Shown: positions 41,680 to 50,139, counted from the stretch's first letter. The stretch is 64,000 nt of DNA from Actinoplanes solisilvae (GCF_003999975.1 NZ_RJAC01000003.1:124001-188000); one strand, 5' to 3'. The notes: generated by a model from the letters alone, not told the origin. Made by a program: numbers and translations.

Positions 41680-43890
41680 TCAGGCGGGCCGGTCGCCCGC
41701 GCCGCCGGCCGTGGGGCTGGCGGTCTGCTGGGAGCCACCGGGGCGTACGGGGCCGGTGGTGTCCCGGATGCTGTCGAGGGCGGCCGCGGCGACGGCCTGC
41801 GCGGTGATGCCGAACTCCCGGAAGAGCCGCTCGTGGTCGGCGGAGGCGCCGAAGCGCTCGAGGCTGACGATGCGTCCGGCGTCCCCGACGATCTCGCGCC
41901 AGCCCTGACCCACCCCGGCCTCCACGCTGACCCGCGCGCGCAGCGGGGGCGGCAGGACCTCGTCACGGTAGGCGGCCGGCTGCTGGGCGAACCACTCCCG
42001 GCAGGGCATCGAGATCACCCGGGCGGTGACACCCTCGGCGGCGAGCAGGTCGCGGGCATCGAGCGCGATCTGCACCTCCGAGCCGGTGCCCACCAGAAGG
42101 ACGTCCGCCTCGGTGTCCGCGCCGGCCAGGACGTAACCGCCGCGGGCGGCGCCGGCAACCGGGGCGTACGCGTGCGGGCCTCGCTCCAGCACGGGCAGGT
42201 TCTGCCGGGACAGGACCAGGCCCGCGGGCCGGTCGTTGTGCTCGAGCACTGTACGCCAGCAGACCGAGGTCTCGTTCGCGTCGGCCGGCCGCACCACGTC
42301 GAGGCCGGGGATGGCGCGCAACGCGGCCAGGTGCTCGACGGGCTGGTGGGTCGGCCCGTCCTCGCCGAGGCCGATCGAGTCGTGCGTCCACACGAAGGTG
42401 GCCGGCAGCTGCATGAGCGCGGCCAGGCGCACGGCGGGCCGCATGTAGTCGCTGAAGACCAGGAAGGTGCCCCCGTACGGGCGGGTCAGGCTCTGCAGGG
42501 CGATGCCGTTGAGGATCGCGCCCATGGCGTGCTCGCGGATCCCGAAGTGCAACGTCCGGCCGTACGGTCCGCCCGTCCACTCCCGGGTCTGGCGGTCGGT
42601 CGGGATGAAGGAGGCCGCGCCGGACATGGTGGTGTTGTTGCTCTCGGCCAGGTCGGCCGACCCGCCCCAGAGCTCCGGCAGGACCGGCGCCAGCGCGGAC
42701 AGCACCTCACCGGACGCCTTGCGGGTCGACATCCCCTTGGCGTCGGGCGCGAACGAAGGCAGCGCCGCGGTCCAGCCACCGGGCAACCGCTGATCCAACA
42801 GCCGGTCGAGCAGCGCCGCCCGGCCCGGGTTCGCCTCGCGCCAGGCCTCGAAACCCGGCAGCCATTCCTGATGAACGTGGGCGCCCCGCGCGACGGCTTC
42901 ACGGGTGTGGGCCAGCACCTCGTCGTCGACGGCGAACATGACCTCCGGGTCGAAACCGAGCACCCGTTTGGTCGCGGCAACCTCGCCGGCACCGAGGGCG
43001 GCGCCGTGGGCCTTGCCGGTGTTCCGCTTGGTCGGGGCGGGCCAGCCGATGATCGTACGCAGCTGGATCAGTGACGGGCGTCCGGTGTCGGCCTTCGCCG
43101 CCTCGATCGCCGCCTTCACCGCGTCGATGTCCTCGACGTATTTACCGGTACGGGTCCAGTCGACGGTCTGCACGTGCCAGCCGTACGCGGCGTATCGGGC
43201 GGCCACGTCCTCGCTGAAGGAGATGCCGGTGTCGTCCTCGATGGAGATGTGGTTGGCGTCGTAGAACACGACGAGGTTGCCGAGCTGCTGGTGCCCGGCC
43301 AGGGAGCTCGCCTCCGCGGTGAGGCCCTCCATGAGGTCGCCGTCGGAGGCGATCACGTACACGTGATGGTCGAAGGGGCTCATGCCGGGTGCGGCGTCCG
43401 GGTCGAGCAGGCCGCGTTCGCGGCGGGCGGCCATGGCCATGCCGACGGCGCTGGCCAGGCCCTGACCGAGCGGTCCGGTCGTGATCTCGACGCCGCGGGT
43501 GTGGCGGAACTCGGGATGTCCCGGGGTCGCGGAACCCCAGGTGCGCAGGGCGCGCAGGTCGTCTAGCTCTAGGCCGTACCCGCTGAGGTAGAGCTGGGTG
43601 TAGAGGGTGAGGCTGGTGTGCCCGGCGGACAGTACGAAGCGGTCCCGGCCGAGCCACTGGTCGTCGTTCGGGTCGTGCCGCAGAACGTCGTGGAAGAGCA
43701 GGTGGGCCAGCGGGGCCAGGCTCATCGCGGTGCCCGGATGGCCGTTGCCGGTGCGCTGCACGGCGTCGGCGGCCAGCAGCCGGGCGGTGTCCACGGCCCG
43801 GACGTCGAGAGCGTTCCAGCCGACGGTCTCCGCGATCGGCGCGGGCACCTGCCGGGGCAGCGTCGCCGCACCGTGATGAAGCTGGGTCAT
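41680..43890 (-). CDS. tkt: Transketolase
   Basis: 736 residues from ATG 43890 with GAGGA upstream. Thiamine-diphosphate enzyme that moves two-carbon ketol units in the pentose phosphate pathway. Visible: NGHPGTAMSLAPLA, VLSAGHTSLTLYTQLYLSGY, the TPP/Mg motif ASDGDLMEG, GHGLP-like HGAALGAGE, and the pyrimidine-domain FGIREHAMGAILNGIAL ... DSIGLGEDGPTHQPVEHLAALRAIPGL. Length is normal; a 25-residue Gly/Pro-rich tail is extra. A SigB-type promoter and a leader hairpin precede it, so this copy is probably stress-induced, not the main housekeeping one. Confidence 0.95.
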   Translation of the reverse strand: MTQLHHGAATLPRQVPAPIAETVGWNALDVRAVDTARLLAADAVQRTGNGHPGTAMSLAPLAHLLFHDVLRHDPNDDQWLGRDRFVLSAGHTSLTLYTQLYLSGYGLELDDLRALRTWGSATPGHPEFRHTRGVEITTGPLGQGLASAVGMAMAARRERGLLDPDAAPGMSPFDHHVYVIASDGDLMEGLTAEASSLAGHQQLGNLVVFYDANHISIEDDTGISFSEDVAARYAAYGWHVQTVDWTRTGKYVEDIDAVKAAIEAAKADTGRPSLIQLRTIIGWPAPTKRNTGKAHGAALGAGEVAATKRVLGFDPEVMFAVDDEVLAHTREAVARGAHVHQEWLPGFEAWREANPGRAALLDRLLDQRLPGGWTAALPSFAPDAKGMSTRKASGEVLSALAPVLPELWGGSADLAESNNTTMSGAASFIPTDRQTREWTGGPYGRTLHFGIREHAMGAILNGIALQSLTRPYGGTFLVFSDYMRPAVRLAALMQLPATFVWTHDSIGLGEDGPTHQPVEHLAALRAIPGLDVVRPADANETSVCWRTVLEHNDRPAGLVLSRQNLPVLERGPHAYAPVAGAARGGYVLAGADTEADVLLVGTGSEVQIALDARDLLAAEGVTARVISMPCREWFAQQPAAYRDEVLPPPLRARVSVEAGVGQGWREIVGDAGRIVSLERFGASADHERLFREFGITAQAVAAAALDSIRDTTGPVRPGGSQQTASPTAGGAGDRPA

Positions 43891-43917
43891 GGGGATCCTC
43901 ACCCGCCCTCACCCGCT

Positions 43918-43939
43918 GAGGTCGTCGGCTGACGACCTC
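43918..43939 (-). promoter_or_regulatory. Leader hairpin upstream of tkt
   Basis: Perfect 9-bp inverted repeat (GAGGTCGTC / GACGACCTC) with a 4-nt loop (AGCC in the transcript). It ends exactly 27 nt before the tkt ATG. The csbD-like leader has the same core (GTCGTC-AGCC-GACGAC) at the same distance. Confidence 0.65.
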
Positions 43940-43968
43940 TCGCCGGAGCGGCGAAGTCTCATCGCCGG

Positions 43969-43993
43969 ATGCCCAGGGCCGGCGACGCGAAAC
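43969..43993 (-). promoter_or_regulatory. SigB-type promoter of tkt
   Basis: Minus strand: GTTT (43993-43990), 15 bp, GGGCAT (43974-43969). Its flanking bases (GTTTCGC ... GGGCA) are also shared with the csbD-like promoter. Confidence 0.7.
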
Positions 43994-44058
43994 CGCTGGA
44001 CGCCGCTCGATCGGCTCACGCCCGCCACCGATGGTGCAGATGACGTGCTGCTCCCCAG

Positions 44059-45351
44059 GTGGGAGACTCGGCCGGTGAAGCAAAAAGTGCGCCGCCCCGG
44101 CGATTGTGCCGCCGCCTAGTGTGGCCTCGGGGGCGCCTGTCGCGTCGCGAGCGCCGGCCGCCGGGGGCGCCCGCCGCGTTCCCGGCGCTGGTGGAGGACG
44201 ACCTCGACGATCTCTACGACAACGCGCCGTGCGGCTTCATCTCCACCCTGCCGGACGGCACGATCGCCAAGGTCAACGCCACCCTCCTGTCCTGGCTGGG
44301 CTACGCGGGCTCGGACCTGGTCGGCCGCCGGCGCTTCGTCGACCTGCTCTCGCCGGGCAGCCGCCTGTTCCACGAGACCCGCTATGTGCCGCACCTGCGG
44401 CTGTACAGCGAGGCCAAGGGCATCGCGCTCGAGATGCGCGCCGCTGATGGCACGCTGCTGCCGGTGTTGATCACCTCGATCGCCAAGACCGGCCGGAGCG
44501 GCGCTCCGCTGTTCATCCGTACCACCGTCTTCGACGCCCGGGAGCGACGGGCGTACGAGGACGAACTGTTGCGGGCGCGGCGGGACGCCGATCGGGAAAG
44601 GGATCGGCTGCGTCTGCTCGTCGGCGGCCTCCAGCGCAGCCTGCTGCCCGAGACCCTGGCCGCCCCGCCCGGCATGACGACCGCGTCGCATTACCACATG
44701 GCCTCGGCCGACGAGGTCGGCGGAGACTTCTACGACCTTTTCCCCCTGTCCGGCGACCGGTGGGGATTCTTCCTCGGTGACGTGCGCGGAAAGGGGGTGG
44801 CCGCCGCCGCGGTCACCGCCGCCGCCCGGTACACGCTGCGCGCGGCGGCCGTCTACGATCCCGAACCGATCGCCGTCCTGCGCAACCTCAACACCGTCCT
44901 CTACCAGGAGTACGCCGCCCGCAGTCACCGGCACTGCACCGTCATCTTCGGTGTCCTCGAGCGTGGCGCCGGTGGCGTCACCGCCACGGTCGCCTCGGGC
45001 GGTCACCCCCCGCCCCTGGTGATCCGCGCCGACGGCTCGGCCGACTACCACACCACGACGGGCGGCACGCTGATCGGCATCCTGGCCGACCCGCGCCTGG
45101 TCGCCCGGACGATCTCCCTACGCGCGGGCGACACGCTGATCCTCTACAGCGACGGGCTGACCGAGGCTCGCACCCGTGGGGGCGGTCGTTACGGCGACCG
45201 GGCGCTGCTCGACTTCGCCCGGAAGCTGGGCCCGGCCGGCGCCACGGCGGTCGTCGGCGCGCTCGCCGGCCTGCTCACCACCTTCGCCGAGGTCGACGAC
45301 GACGTCGCGGTCATAGCGCTGACCGAGGGCGGCAACCGCCCGTCGGCGTGA
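44059..45351 (+). CDS. PAS-PP2C (SpoIIE/RsbU-type) phosphatase
   Basis: 430 residues from GTG 44059; the true start is uncertain (GTG 44119 or a GTG near 44190 directly before the PAS domain are alternatives). PAS domain about 50-160 (LYDNAPCGFISTLPDGTIAKVNATLLSWLGYAGSDLVGRRRFVDLL), coiled linker (ERRAYEDELLRARRDADRERDRLRLLVGGLQRSLLP), then a PP2C phosphatase domain (YHMASADEVGGDFYDLFPL, FFLGDVRGKGVAAAAVTAAARYTLR, ASGGHPPPLVI, LYSDGLTEAR). Metal-binding Asp residues are present. It resembles RsbP, which dephosphorylates a STAS antagonist to free SigB. Confidence 0.88.
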   Translation: MGDSAGEAKSAPPRRLCRRLVWPRGRLSRRERRPPGAPAAFPALVEDDLDDLYDNAPCGFISTLPDGTIAKVNATLLSWLGYAGSDLVGRRRFVDLLSPGSRLFHETRYVPHLRLYSEAKGIALEMRAADGTLLPVLITSIAKTGRSGAPLFIRTTVFDARERRAYEDELLRARRDADRERDRLRLLVGGLQRSLLPETLAAPPGMTTASHYHMASADEVGGDFYDLFPLSGDRWGFFLGDVRGKGVAAAAVTAAARYTLRAAAVYDPEPIAVLRNLNTVLYQEYAARSHRHCTVIFGVLERGAGGVTATVASGGHPPPLVIRADGSADYHTTTGGTLIGILADPRLVARTISLRAGDTLILYSDGLTEARTRGGGRYGDRALLDFARKLGPAGATAVVGALAGLLTTFAEVDDDVAVIALTEGGNRPSA

Positions 45352-45355
45352 CGCC

Positions 45356-46357
45356 TCAGACGCCTCGGGCCGCGGCCTCGCGGATCTCGTCCGCTTCGCG
45401 GTGGACCGCCGCGGCGTCGTGCGCGAGGTCGGGGTCGGTCGCCGGCTGCGGCACACAGAGCAGCAGCGCCTTCGGCTCCACGGTGACCAGCAATTGTCGC
45501 CCCGGGTCGATGAGGTCACCGTCGAGCTGGCGGGGCTGGGGCCGGGTGCTGCGAACCTCGATCCGGGCGGCCGTGAAGGTCTCCATGCGGGCGATCGTGT
45601 TCTTACGGCGCAGGACGCCCCAGCCGAGCGCCACCCAGTGCCGCAAAGTTCTGGGGCTCAGGACGGCGACGTCGAGCAGTCCGTCGTCCGGCTGGGCATC
45701 GTTGAGCAATCGCAGGTCCCCCTGCAGACGCCCGACGTTGCCGACGATGACGGTGCGGGGGCGCCGGGCGAAGGACGGCCGGTCGTCGAGGGTGATCTGG
45801 ACCCGCATAGGACGGTCGCGCAGATGCCGGGCTGCTCCGGCCGCATAGGCGAGCCAGCCGATGTGCTTCTTGGCGGTGTCGTTGGTCGCGTCGAGCATGT
45901 GGGCGTCGAATCCCATGCCGGCCATCACGGCGAAGCGCTGCTCGCCGACGGCGCCGACGTCGATGCGGCGGCGGCCGCCCGCGAGGACGACCTCGACTGC
46001 GGTGGCGAGGTCGCCGGTAAGCCCGAGGTTGGTGGCCAGCAGGTTGCCGGTGCCGGCGGGCAGGACGGCCAGGGCGACATCGGTCCCGGCGAGGGCGGTC
46101 ACGCAGGCCATCACCGTGCCGTCACCGCCACAGGCGAAGACGATCTCGGCCCCGTCGCGCATCGCCTGCGCGGACTGGCCGGCGCCCGGGTCGTCGGCCG
46201 TGGTCTCCAGCCAGATCGGCTCGGGCCATCCGGCCGCGGCCAGCGCAGCGGTGATGGTGCGGCGCAGCTCGGCGGGATCGGGCACCTTGGTCGGGTTGAT
46301 GATCACGGCGGACCGCAGGCCGCCGGGTCGCGGCGAATTCGCTGCATACATGGGCAT
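45356..46357 (-). CDS. Diacylglycerol/lipid kinase family protein
   Basis: 333 residues from ATG 46357 (GAGGAC close upstream; ATG 46351 also possible). DAGK catalytic motif FACGGDGTVMACVTALAGTDVALAVLPAGTGNLLATNLGL, then GAVGEQRFAVMAGMGFDAHML, as in YegS/BmrU lipid kinases. It phosphorylates a lipid hydroxyl with ATP and probably works at the membrane face. A charged C-terminal tail (about 30 residues) follows. Convergent with the PAS-PP2C gene, 4 bp apart. Confidence 0.88.
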   Translation of the reverse strand: MPMYAANSPRPGGLRSAVIINPTKVPDPAELRRTITAALAAAGWPEPIWLETTADDPGAGQSAQAMRDGAEIVFACGGDGTVMACVTALAGTDVALAVLPAGTGNLLATNLGLTGDLATAVEVVLAGGRRRIDVGAVGEQRFAVMAGMGFDAHMLDATNDTAKKHIGWLAYAAGAARHLRDRPMRVQITLDDRPSFARRPRTVIVGNVGRLQGDLRLLNDAQPDDGLLDVAVLSPRTLRHWVALGWGVLRRKNTIARMETFTAARIEVRSTRPQPRQLDGDLIDPGRQLLVTVEPKALLLCVPQPATDPDLAHDAAAVHREADEIREAAARGV

Positions 46358-46378
46358 ATGTCCTCGGTTGATGTCGGC

Positions 46379-46681
46379 TCAGTCGTTGTTCTGGTCCAGC
46401 GCGTCGCGAAGCTGTCGCAGCGATCGAGCGATCAGACGGGAGACGTGCATCTGGGAGATCCCGACCTGCTGGGCGATCTCGGTCTGGCTGTGGTTGCCGT
46501 AGGAGCGCAGGATCAGAATGGTCTGATCACGCCGGTCCAGGGTGGACATCGCTCGATCGAGGGCGGCTCGGGCCTCGACCAGTTCGAGCTCGTGATCGTC
46601 GCCGCCCAGGGGCAGCCAGGCCTCGATCGCCCGGGCACGAAGCGCCGGCCGTGAGTGGTGCCCCGCGGGAAGGGAGCACAT
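46379..46681 (-). pseudogene. Truncated SigB/SigF-family sigma factor (region 4 only)
   Basis: 100 codons from ATG 46681 encode only a region-3 stub and region 4: ARAALDRAMSTLDRRDQTILILRSYGNHSQTEIAQQVGISQMHVSRLIARSLRQLRDAL. The QMHVSRL helix is typical of the SigB/SigF/SigG class. Region 2, needed for -10 recognition, is absent. Weak in-frame coding (DLLIEGIHAW) continues to about 46800, consistent with an internal deletion. It lies among five SigB-type promoters, so it may be a dead copy, or a fragment that still competes for DNA. Confidence 0.7.
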
Positions 46682-47022
46682 CGTCGTCAGGAGATCGGAC
46701 GGCGTGGAGTCGAGCGGACAGGAAAGCCGCCAGGGGCACCAGGCATGAATTCCCTCGATCAGAAGGTCGCCGATGCCTAGGTCTGGGGCAGCGAGCTATC
46801 GGCTCGCGTGCATCAGTGTAGACCCGTCCCGGCCGCTCGGCCGCGTCCCAGGTCCGTTCGCACGTCCCCCGCTCGACAGCGCGTACCGTGGAAGTCGAAC
46901 CGGCTCAGCCGGTGTGCACGGCCGGTGGCCGTGCACCTCACGGCCTCGGTAGTCCTCGTCCTCGCCCGTTCTCGCCGGGCCGGGCCCCGCGCCTGCGTTG
47001 GTCCTCGACGACGGGAAAGACA

Positions 47023-47388
47023 GTGACCTCCCTGGAATATCGAACCGATCCGCCGACCGCGCTCGATCCGCCCCGCGTGGGGCTCGAGAAAGTCGCCGAA
47101 CATCACCTGCTGCTGGACGGCTGCTGGTGGCCCAGCTCGGACGACCTCGGCGCACAGTTGCGCGCCCTGGTGCCGGTCCTAGATCAGGTGCGCGGTCCGG
47201 TGGGGCGCCTGCTGCTCAGTGCGGCGGGCTGGGCCACCCGGCCGCATCAGGTGGTGCTCGACGACCGTACAGTCAGCCTCGGCTACCTGGCCGATCAGCC
47301 GCCGTCGATGATGACGGTCCGCTGCGTCGACGGCGGCACCTTCTTCATGCGGGTCGCGCCGTCCGGCCCGGCGCCGGACCAGGGGTGA
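47023..47388 (+). CDS. DUF5994-type protein, second copy
   Basis: 121 residues from GTG 47023 (GGAAAG just upstream). Core VGLEKVAEHHLLLDGCWWPSSDDLGAQLRALVPVLDQVRGPVGRLLLSAAGW parallels the 39433 gene (DGAWWPRS). Function unknown. The gap 46682-47022 contains a hairpin (GCGAGC/GCTCGC near 46785-46805) and nothing else clear. It ends 11 bp before the SigB-type promoter of the desaturase. Confidence 0.72.
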   Translation: MTSLEYRTDPPTALDPPRVGLEKVAEHHLLLDGCWWPSSDDLGAQLRALVPVLDQVRGPVGRLLLSAAGWATRPHQVVLDDRTVSLGYLADQPPSMMTVRCVDGGTFFMRVAPSGPAPDQG

Positions 47389-47399
47389 CTAAACCCCCT

Positions 47400-47424
47400 G
47401 TTTACGGCCCTGCCGAGCGGGTAT
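47400..47424 (+). promoter_or_regulatory. SigB-type promoter of the desaturase gene
   Basis: GTTT (47400-47403), 15 bp, GGGTAT (47419-47424). A textbook match. The leader is about 125 nt. Confidence 0.75.
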
Positions 47425-47513
47425 TTTCGTAGCACCGCAGTCGCCGCCCCGGGCGGTGACGCGTCGGCCGTCCAGACTCCGCGGCCCCAACGTCAGTTCT
47501 CGTTTGCCGGCCC

Positions 47514-47528
47514 CCTCGACGTCGTCGA
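47514..47528 (+). promoter_or_regulatory. Leader hairpin upstream of the desaturase
   Basis: CTCGACG-T-CGTCGAG, a perfect 7-bp inverted repeat that ends exactly 27 nt before the ATG at 47556, the same distance as the tkt and csbD-like leader hairpins. The loop differs and is too tight to fold fully. Confidence 0.45.
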
Positions 47529-47555
47529 GCGTGGCAAGCAGGTTGGAGTCGCGCC

Positions 47556-48623
47556 ATGAGCGCATCGGTAATACCGCGCCCGAAGACCACCGGCAGTGAT
47601 TTCGCCGCCTTGAACCGGCAGATCGTCGAAGCCGGGCTGCTCGAGCGCCGGCCCGCCTACTACGCCGTACGCATGATCGTCGTGACCGCGATGTTCGTCG
47701 GTGGATGGGCGGCCTTCTTCCTGATCGGCTCGTCCTGGTGGACCGTCGCGGTGGCCGGTCTGCTCGGCGTGGTCTTCTCGCAGGCCGCACTGCTGGCCCA
47801 CGACGTGGCTCACCGGCAGGTCTTCCGCACGAAGAAACCCAGCGAGCTCGCGGGCCGGATCATCGCCAACCTCGGCGTCGGGATGAGTTACGGCTGGTGG
47901 ATGGACAAGCACACCCGCCACCACAACAACCCCAACCACGATGACCTCGACCCGGACGTGCAGCCCGAGCTGCTGATCTGGGCCACCGAGTCGGCCTGGG
48001 GCCGTCGGGGGATCAAGGGCTTCGTCAGCCGGCACCAGGCCGGGCTCTTCTTCCCCTTGCTCACGCTGCTCAGCATCGACCTGCGCATCTCCAGCATCAA
48101 GGCCCTGCGACGCCCGGGCATGAAACGCCGCGGCCTGGAAGCGAGCCTGATGGGGCTTCACCTGGTCGCCTACGCGACGGTGCTGCTGCTGGTCCTGTCC
48201 CCGCTGCAGGCGCTGGTGTTCTTCGTCGTGCACCACGCGGTGTTCGGGGTATATCTCGGCATGACGTTCGCTCCCAACCACAAGGGCATGCCGCATCCGA
48301 CCGGTGACGAGGACTACCTGCGCAAGCAGGTGCTGACCTCACGCAATGTCACCGGCGGCCGGCTGACCGACGTGGCCCTGGGCGGGCTGAACTATCAGAT
48401 CGAGCATCACCTGTTCCCGGCGATGCCCACCCCGAACCTGCCGAAGGCGCAGCCCATCGTGCGGGCCTACTGCGCGGAAGTCGGGGTCTCCTATGTGGAG
48501 ACAAGCTTGCTGACCTCGTACCGCCAGGCGCTCAATCATCTGCATGCCGTCGGCGCTCCGCTGCGGACGGCGCGGCGCGACCGGCGATTCGCCGCCGACG
48601 AGTTCACGCCGACGTCCCGCTGA
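47556..48623 (+). CDS. Membrane fatty acid desaturase
   Basis: 355 residues from ATG 47556 with GGAG 7 nt upstream. The three histidine boxes of acyl-lipid desaturases are present: H82-DVA-H86, H119-TR-H122-H123, and Q/E-H284-H285 in QIEHHLFPAMP. Membrane segments flank them (about 30-75, 190-235). The di-iron centre inserts a double bond into membrane acyl chains with O2 and electrons from ferredoxin or a similar donor. Under a SigB-type promoter it should adjust membrane fluidity in stress. No fused cytochrome b5. Confidence 0.92.
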   Translation: MSASVIPRPKTTGSDFAALNRQIVEAGLLERRPAYYAVRMIVVTAMFVGGWAAFFLIGSSWWTVAVAGLLGVVFSQAALLAHDVAHRQVFRTKKPSELAGRIIANLGVGMSYGWWMDKHTRHHNNPNHDDLDPDVQPELLIWATESAWGRRGIKGFVSRHQAGLFFPLLTLLSIDLRISSIKALRRPGMKRRGLEASLMGLHLVAYATVLLLVLSPLQALVFFVVHHAVFGVYLGMTFAPNHKGMPHPTGDEDYLRKQVLTSRNVTGGRLTDVALGGLNYQIEHHLFPAMPTPNLPKAQPIVRAYCAEVGVSYVETSLLTSYRQALNHLHAVGAPLRTARRDRRFAADEFTPTSR

Positions 48624-48741
48624 CCTCAGTCCGGCCACCAGAGCTTTTCTCGCACTGGGTTGGTTCCTGCGGGCCGCCTGTCCGAGGGGGATGCCGGTCG
48701 GCCCGCGGGGGCCACCTGTACCGGCGAGCCACCTGTACCGA

Positions 48742-48773
48742 CGAGCCGGCATCCGGGAACGGATGCCGGCTCG
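48742..48773. terminator. Bidirectional terminator between desaturase and csbD-like gene
   Basis: Perfect 14-bp stem (CGAGCCGGCATCCG with CGGATGCCGGCTCG) and GGAA tetraloop between convergent genes. Upstream a 17-bp unit (GCCACCTGTACCGGCGA) is repeated twice with one mismatch at about 48710-48744. Confidence 0.75.
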
Positions 48774-48791
48774 CCGACGCGTGCGCCGTCA

Positions 48792-48968
48792 TCAGTCCTT
48801 CTTGAAGGCGTCCTTGATCTTCTCGCCGGCCTGCTTGATCTTCGACGACCTCTCGTCCGCCTTGCCCTCGGCCTTCAGTTCCCGGTCGTCGGTGGCTTCG
48901 CCGACACCCTGCTTGGCCTTGCCCTCGGCTTCTTGCGCCTTGTTCTCGATCTTGTCGTCGAAACCCAT
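48792..48968 (-). CDS. CsbD-family stress protein
   Basis: 58 residues from ATG 48968, GAGAGGA 5-6 nt upstream. MGFDDKIENKAQEAEGKAKQ, then GVGEATDDRELKAEGKADERSSKIKQ is the typical CsbD pattern of charged helical repeats. CsbD genes are SigB-dependent in Bacillus; here too a SigB-type promoter and leader hairpin lie upstream. Molecular role unknown. Confidence 0.92.
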   Translation of the reverse strand: MGFDDKIENKAQEAEGKAKQGVGEATDDRELKAEGKADERSSKIKQAGEKIKDAFKKD

Positions 48969-48995
48969 GACGTTCCTCTCCCGTGCTCCCGCACG

Positions 48996-49017
48996 GACGT
49001 CGTCGGCTGACGACGTC
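48996..49017 (-). promoter_or_regulatory. Leader hairpin upstream of the csbD-like gene
   Basis: Perfect 9-bp inverted repeat (GACGTCGTC / GACGACGTC) with 4-nt loop AGCC in the transcript, ending exactly 27 nt before the ATG. A second small hairpin (TCGCT..AGCGA) directly precedes it in the transcript, as also in the tkt leader. Confidence 0.65.
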
Positions 49018-49044
49018 TCGCTGAAGCGACGGTGCATCAGGTGG

Positions 49045-49069
49045 GTGCCCTGAACCAGCGATGCGAAAC
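49045..49069 (-). promoter_or_regulatory. SigB-type promoter of the csbD-like gene
   Basis: Minus strand: GTTT (49069-49066), 15 bp, GGGCAC (49050-49045). Confidence 0.68.
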
Positions 49070-49115
49070 GCCGCGTCGGCCTGATCGCCCACTGAGGTGG
49101 GAGCGCCGGGCCGCG

Positions 49116-50033
49116 TCATCCGTCGGTTCCGCTGGTGACGGCCGCCTCGCCGGCATCGTCCGCCGTGAGGTCGGCGGGCCGGCCCGCCTCGCTCGTCGCC
49201 GTCAGAGCGGCGGCGAAAAGGACGGTCTGGTTGACCGCATTCAGGAAGACCAGCAGTCCGACCGAGCCCGCGACCAGGTGGTACGTGGGGTTGGCCTCGG
49301 TGGCCCGCACGTAGACCCGGCCGAGGGTCTTGAGCAACTCCAGGACGACGGCCACGAGCAGCGCGGGCCCCAGGACCCGGCGCAACGGCATCCGCACCCG
49401 GGGGAGCCCGGTGAGCATGCCGGCGGCCAGCGCCATGTTGACTCCCAGGCCCAGCACGAGCCCGACCGCGGCGAGCAGCCACCGCGAAGGGGTCGCGCCG
49501 GTGTCGGCCGCGTCGACCAGCCGGTTCGCGACCGACGTGGTCAGGTAGGCCACCGAGAGCGAGACGGCCAGCAGGACTCCCAGCCCGGCCAGCACGAGCA
49601 GGTCGATCAGCACGCGAGTGACGAGCCGGCCCGGGTATTCCGGCAGGTGCCACATCTTGCGGATCGACGAGCGCAACACGTCGGCCCAGAACCAGCCGGT
49701 GATCGGCAGACCGATGAACGCGATGACGCCGGCGGTGTTCCGGGCGTCGCGCAACGTCCGCACATTGACGTGGGGCAGGTACTCCGCGAAGTAACGCTCG
49801 ACCGCACGCATCACCGCCGGGTCGTCCAGGAGGAACCCGAAGGCCGCGAAACCCATCAGCCCCAGGGCGAAGATGGCGAAGAACGCGTAGTAGGTCACCG
49901 CCGCGGCGAGCCGGCCACCGTCGGCCTCGTCGTACCGCAGTCCGGCTCGGGTCAGGTGATCGAGCCAGCCGACCCGGCGACGCAGCCGCCGCCAGGTCAC
50001 GGGGAGACCTCGCAGAAATCGTCGACTCGTCAC
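49116..50033 (-). CDS. YihY/BrkB-family membrane protein
   Basis: 305 residues from GTG 50033. Six hydrophobic segments with the family pattern RLAAAVTYYAFFAIFALGLMGFAAFGFLL, AGVIAFIGLPITGWFWADVLRSSIRKMWHLPEYPGRL, LAAVGLVLGLGVNMALAAG and VAGSVGLLVFLNAVNQTVLFAAALTA. The family was once called ribonuclease BN but is an integral membrane protein of unclear function, possibly transport. An acidic tail (ADLTADDAGEAAVTSGTDG) ends it. Its 3' end lies 47 bp upstream of the csbD promoter. Confidence 0.85.
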   Translation of the reverse strand: MTSRRFLRGLPVTWRRLRRRVGWLDHLTRAGLRYDEADGGRLAAAVTYYAFFAIFALGLMGFAAFGFLLDDPAVMRAVERYFAEYLPHVNVRTLRDARNTAGVIAFIGLPITGWFWADVLRSSIRKMWHLPEYPGRLVTRVLIDLLVLAGLGVLLAVSLSVAYLTTSVANRLVDAADTGATPSRWLLAAVGLVLGLGVNMALAAGMLTGLPRVRMPLRRVLGPALLVAVVLELLKTLGRVYVRATEANPTYHLVAGSVGLLVFLNAVNQTVLFAAALTATSEAGRPADLTADDAGEAAVTSGTDG

Positions 50034-50139
50034 CCAGCCACCGTTACCCCCTGGCGGGGTTAGGCATGTCAGCGCGGTCCGGGTGAGTACGCCCAGCCGG
50101 ACGGCAGGAAGCGCGGCCGGTCCGAATAGGGCACAGCGA

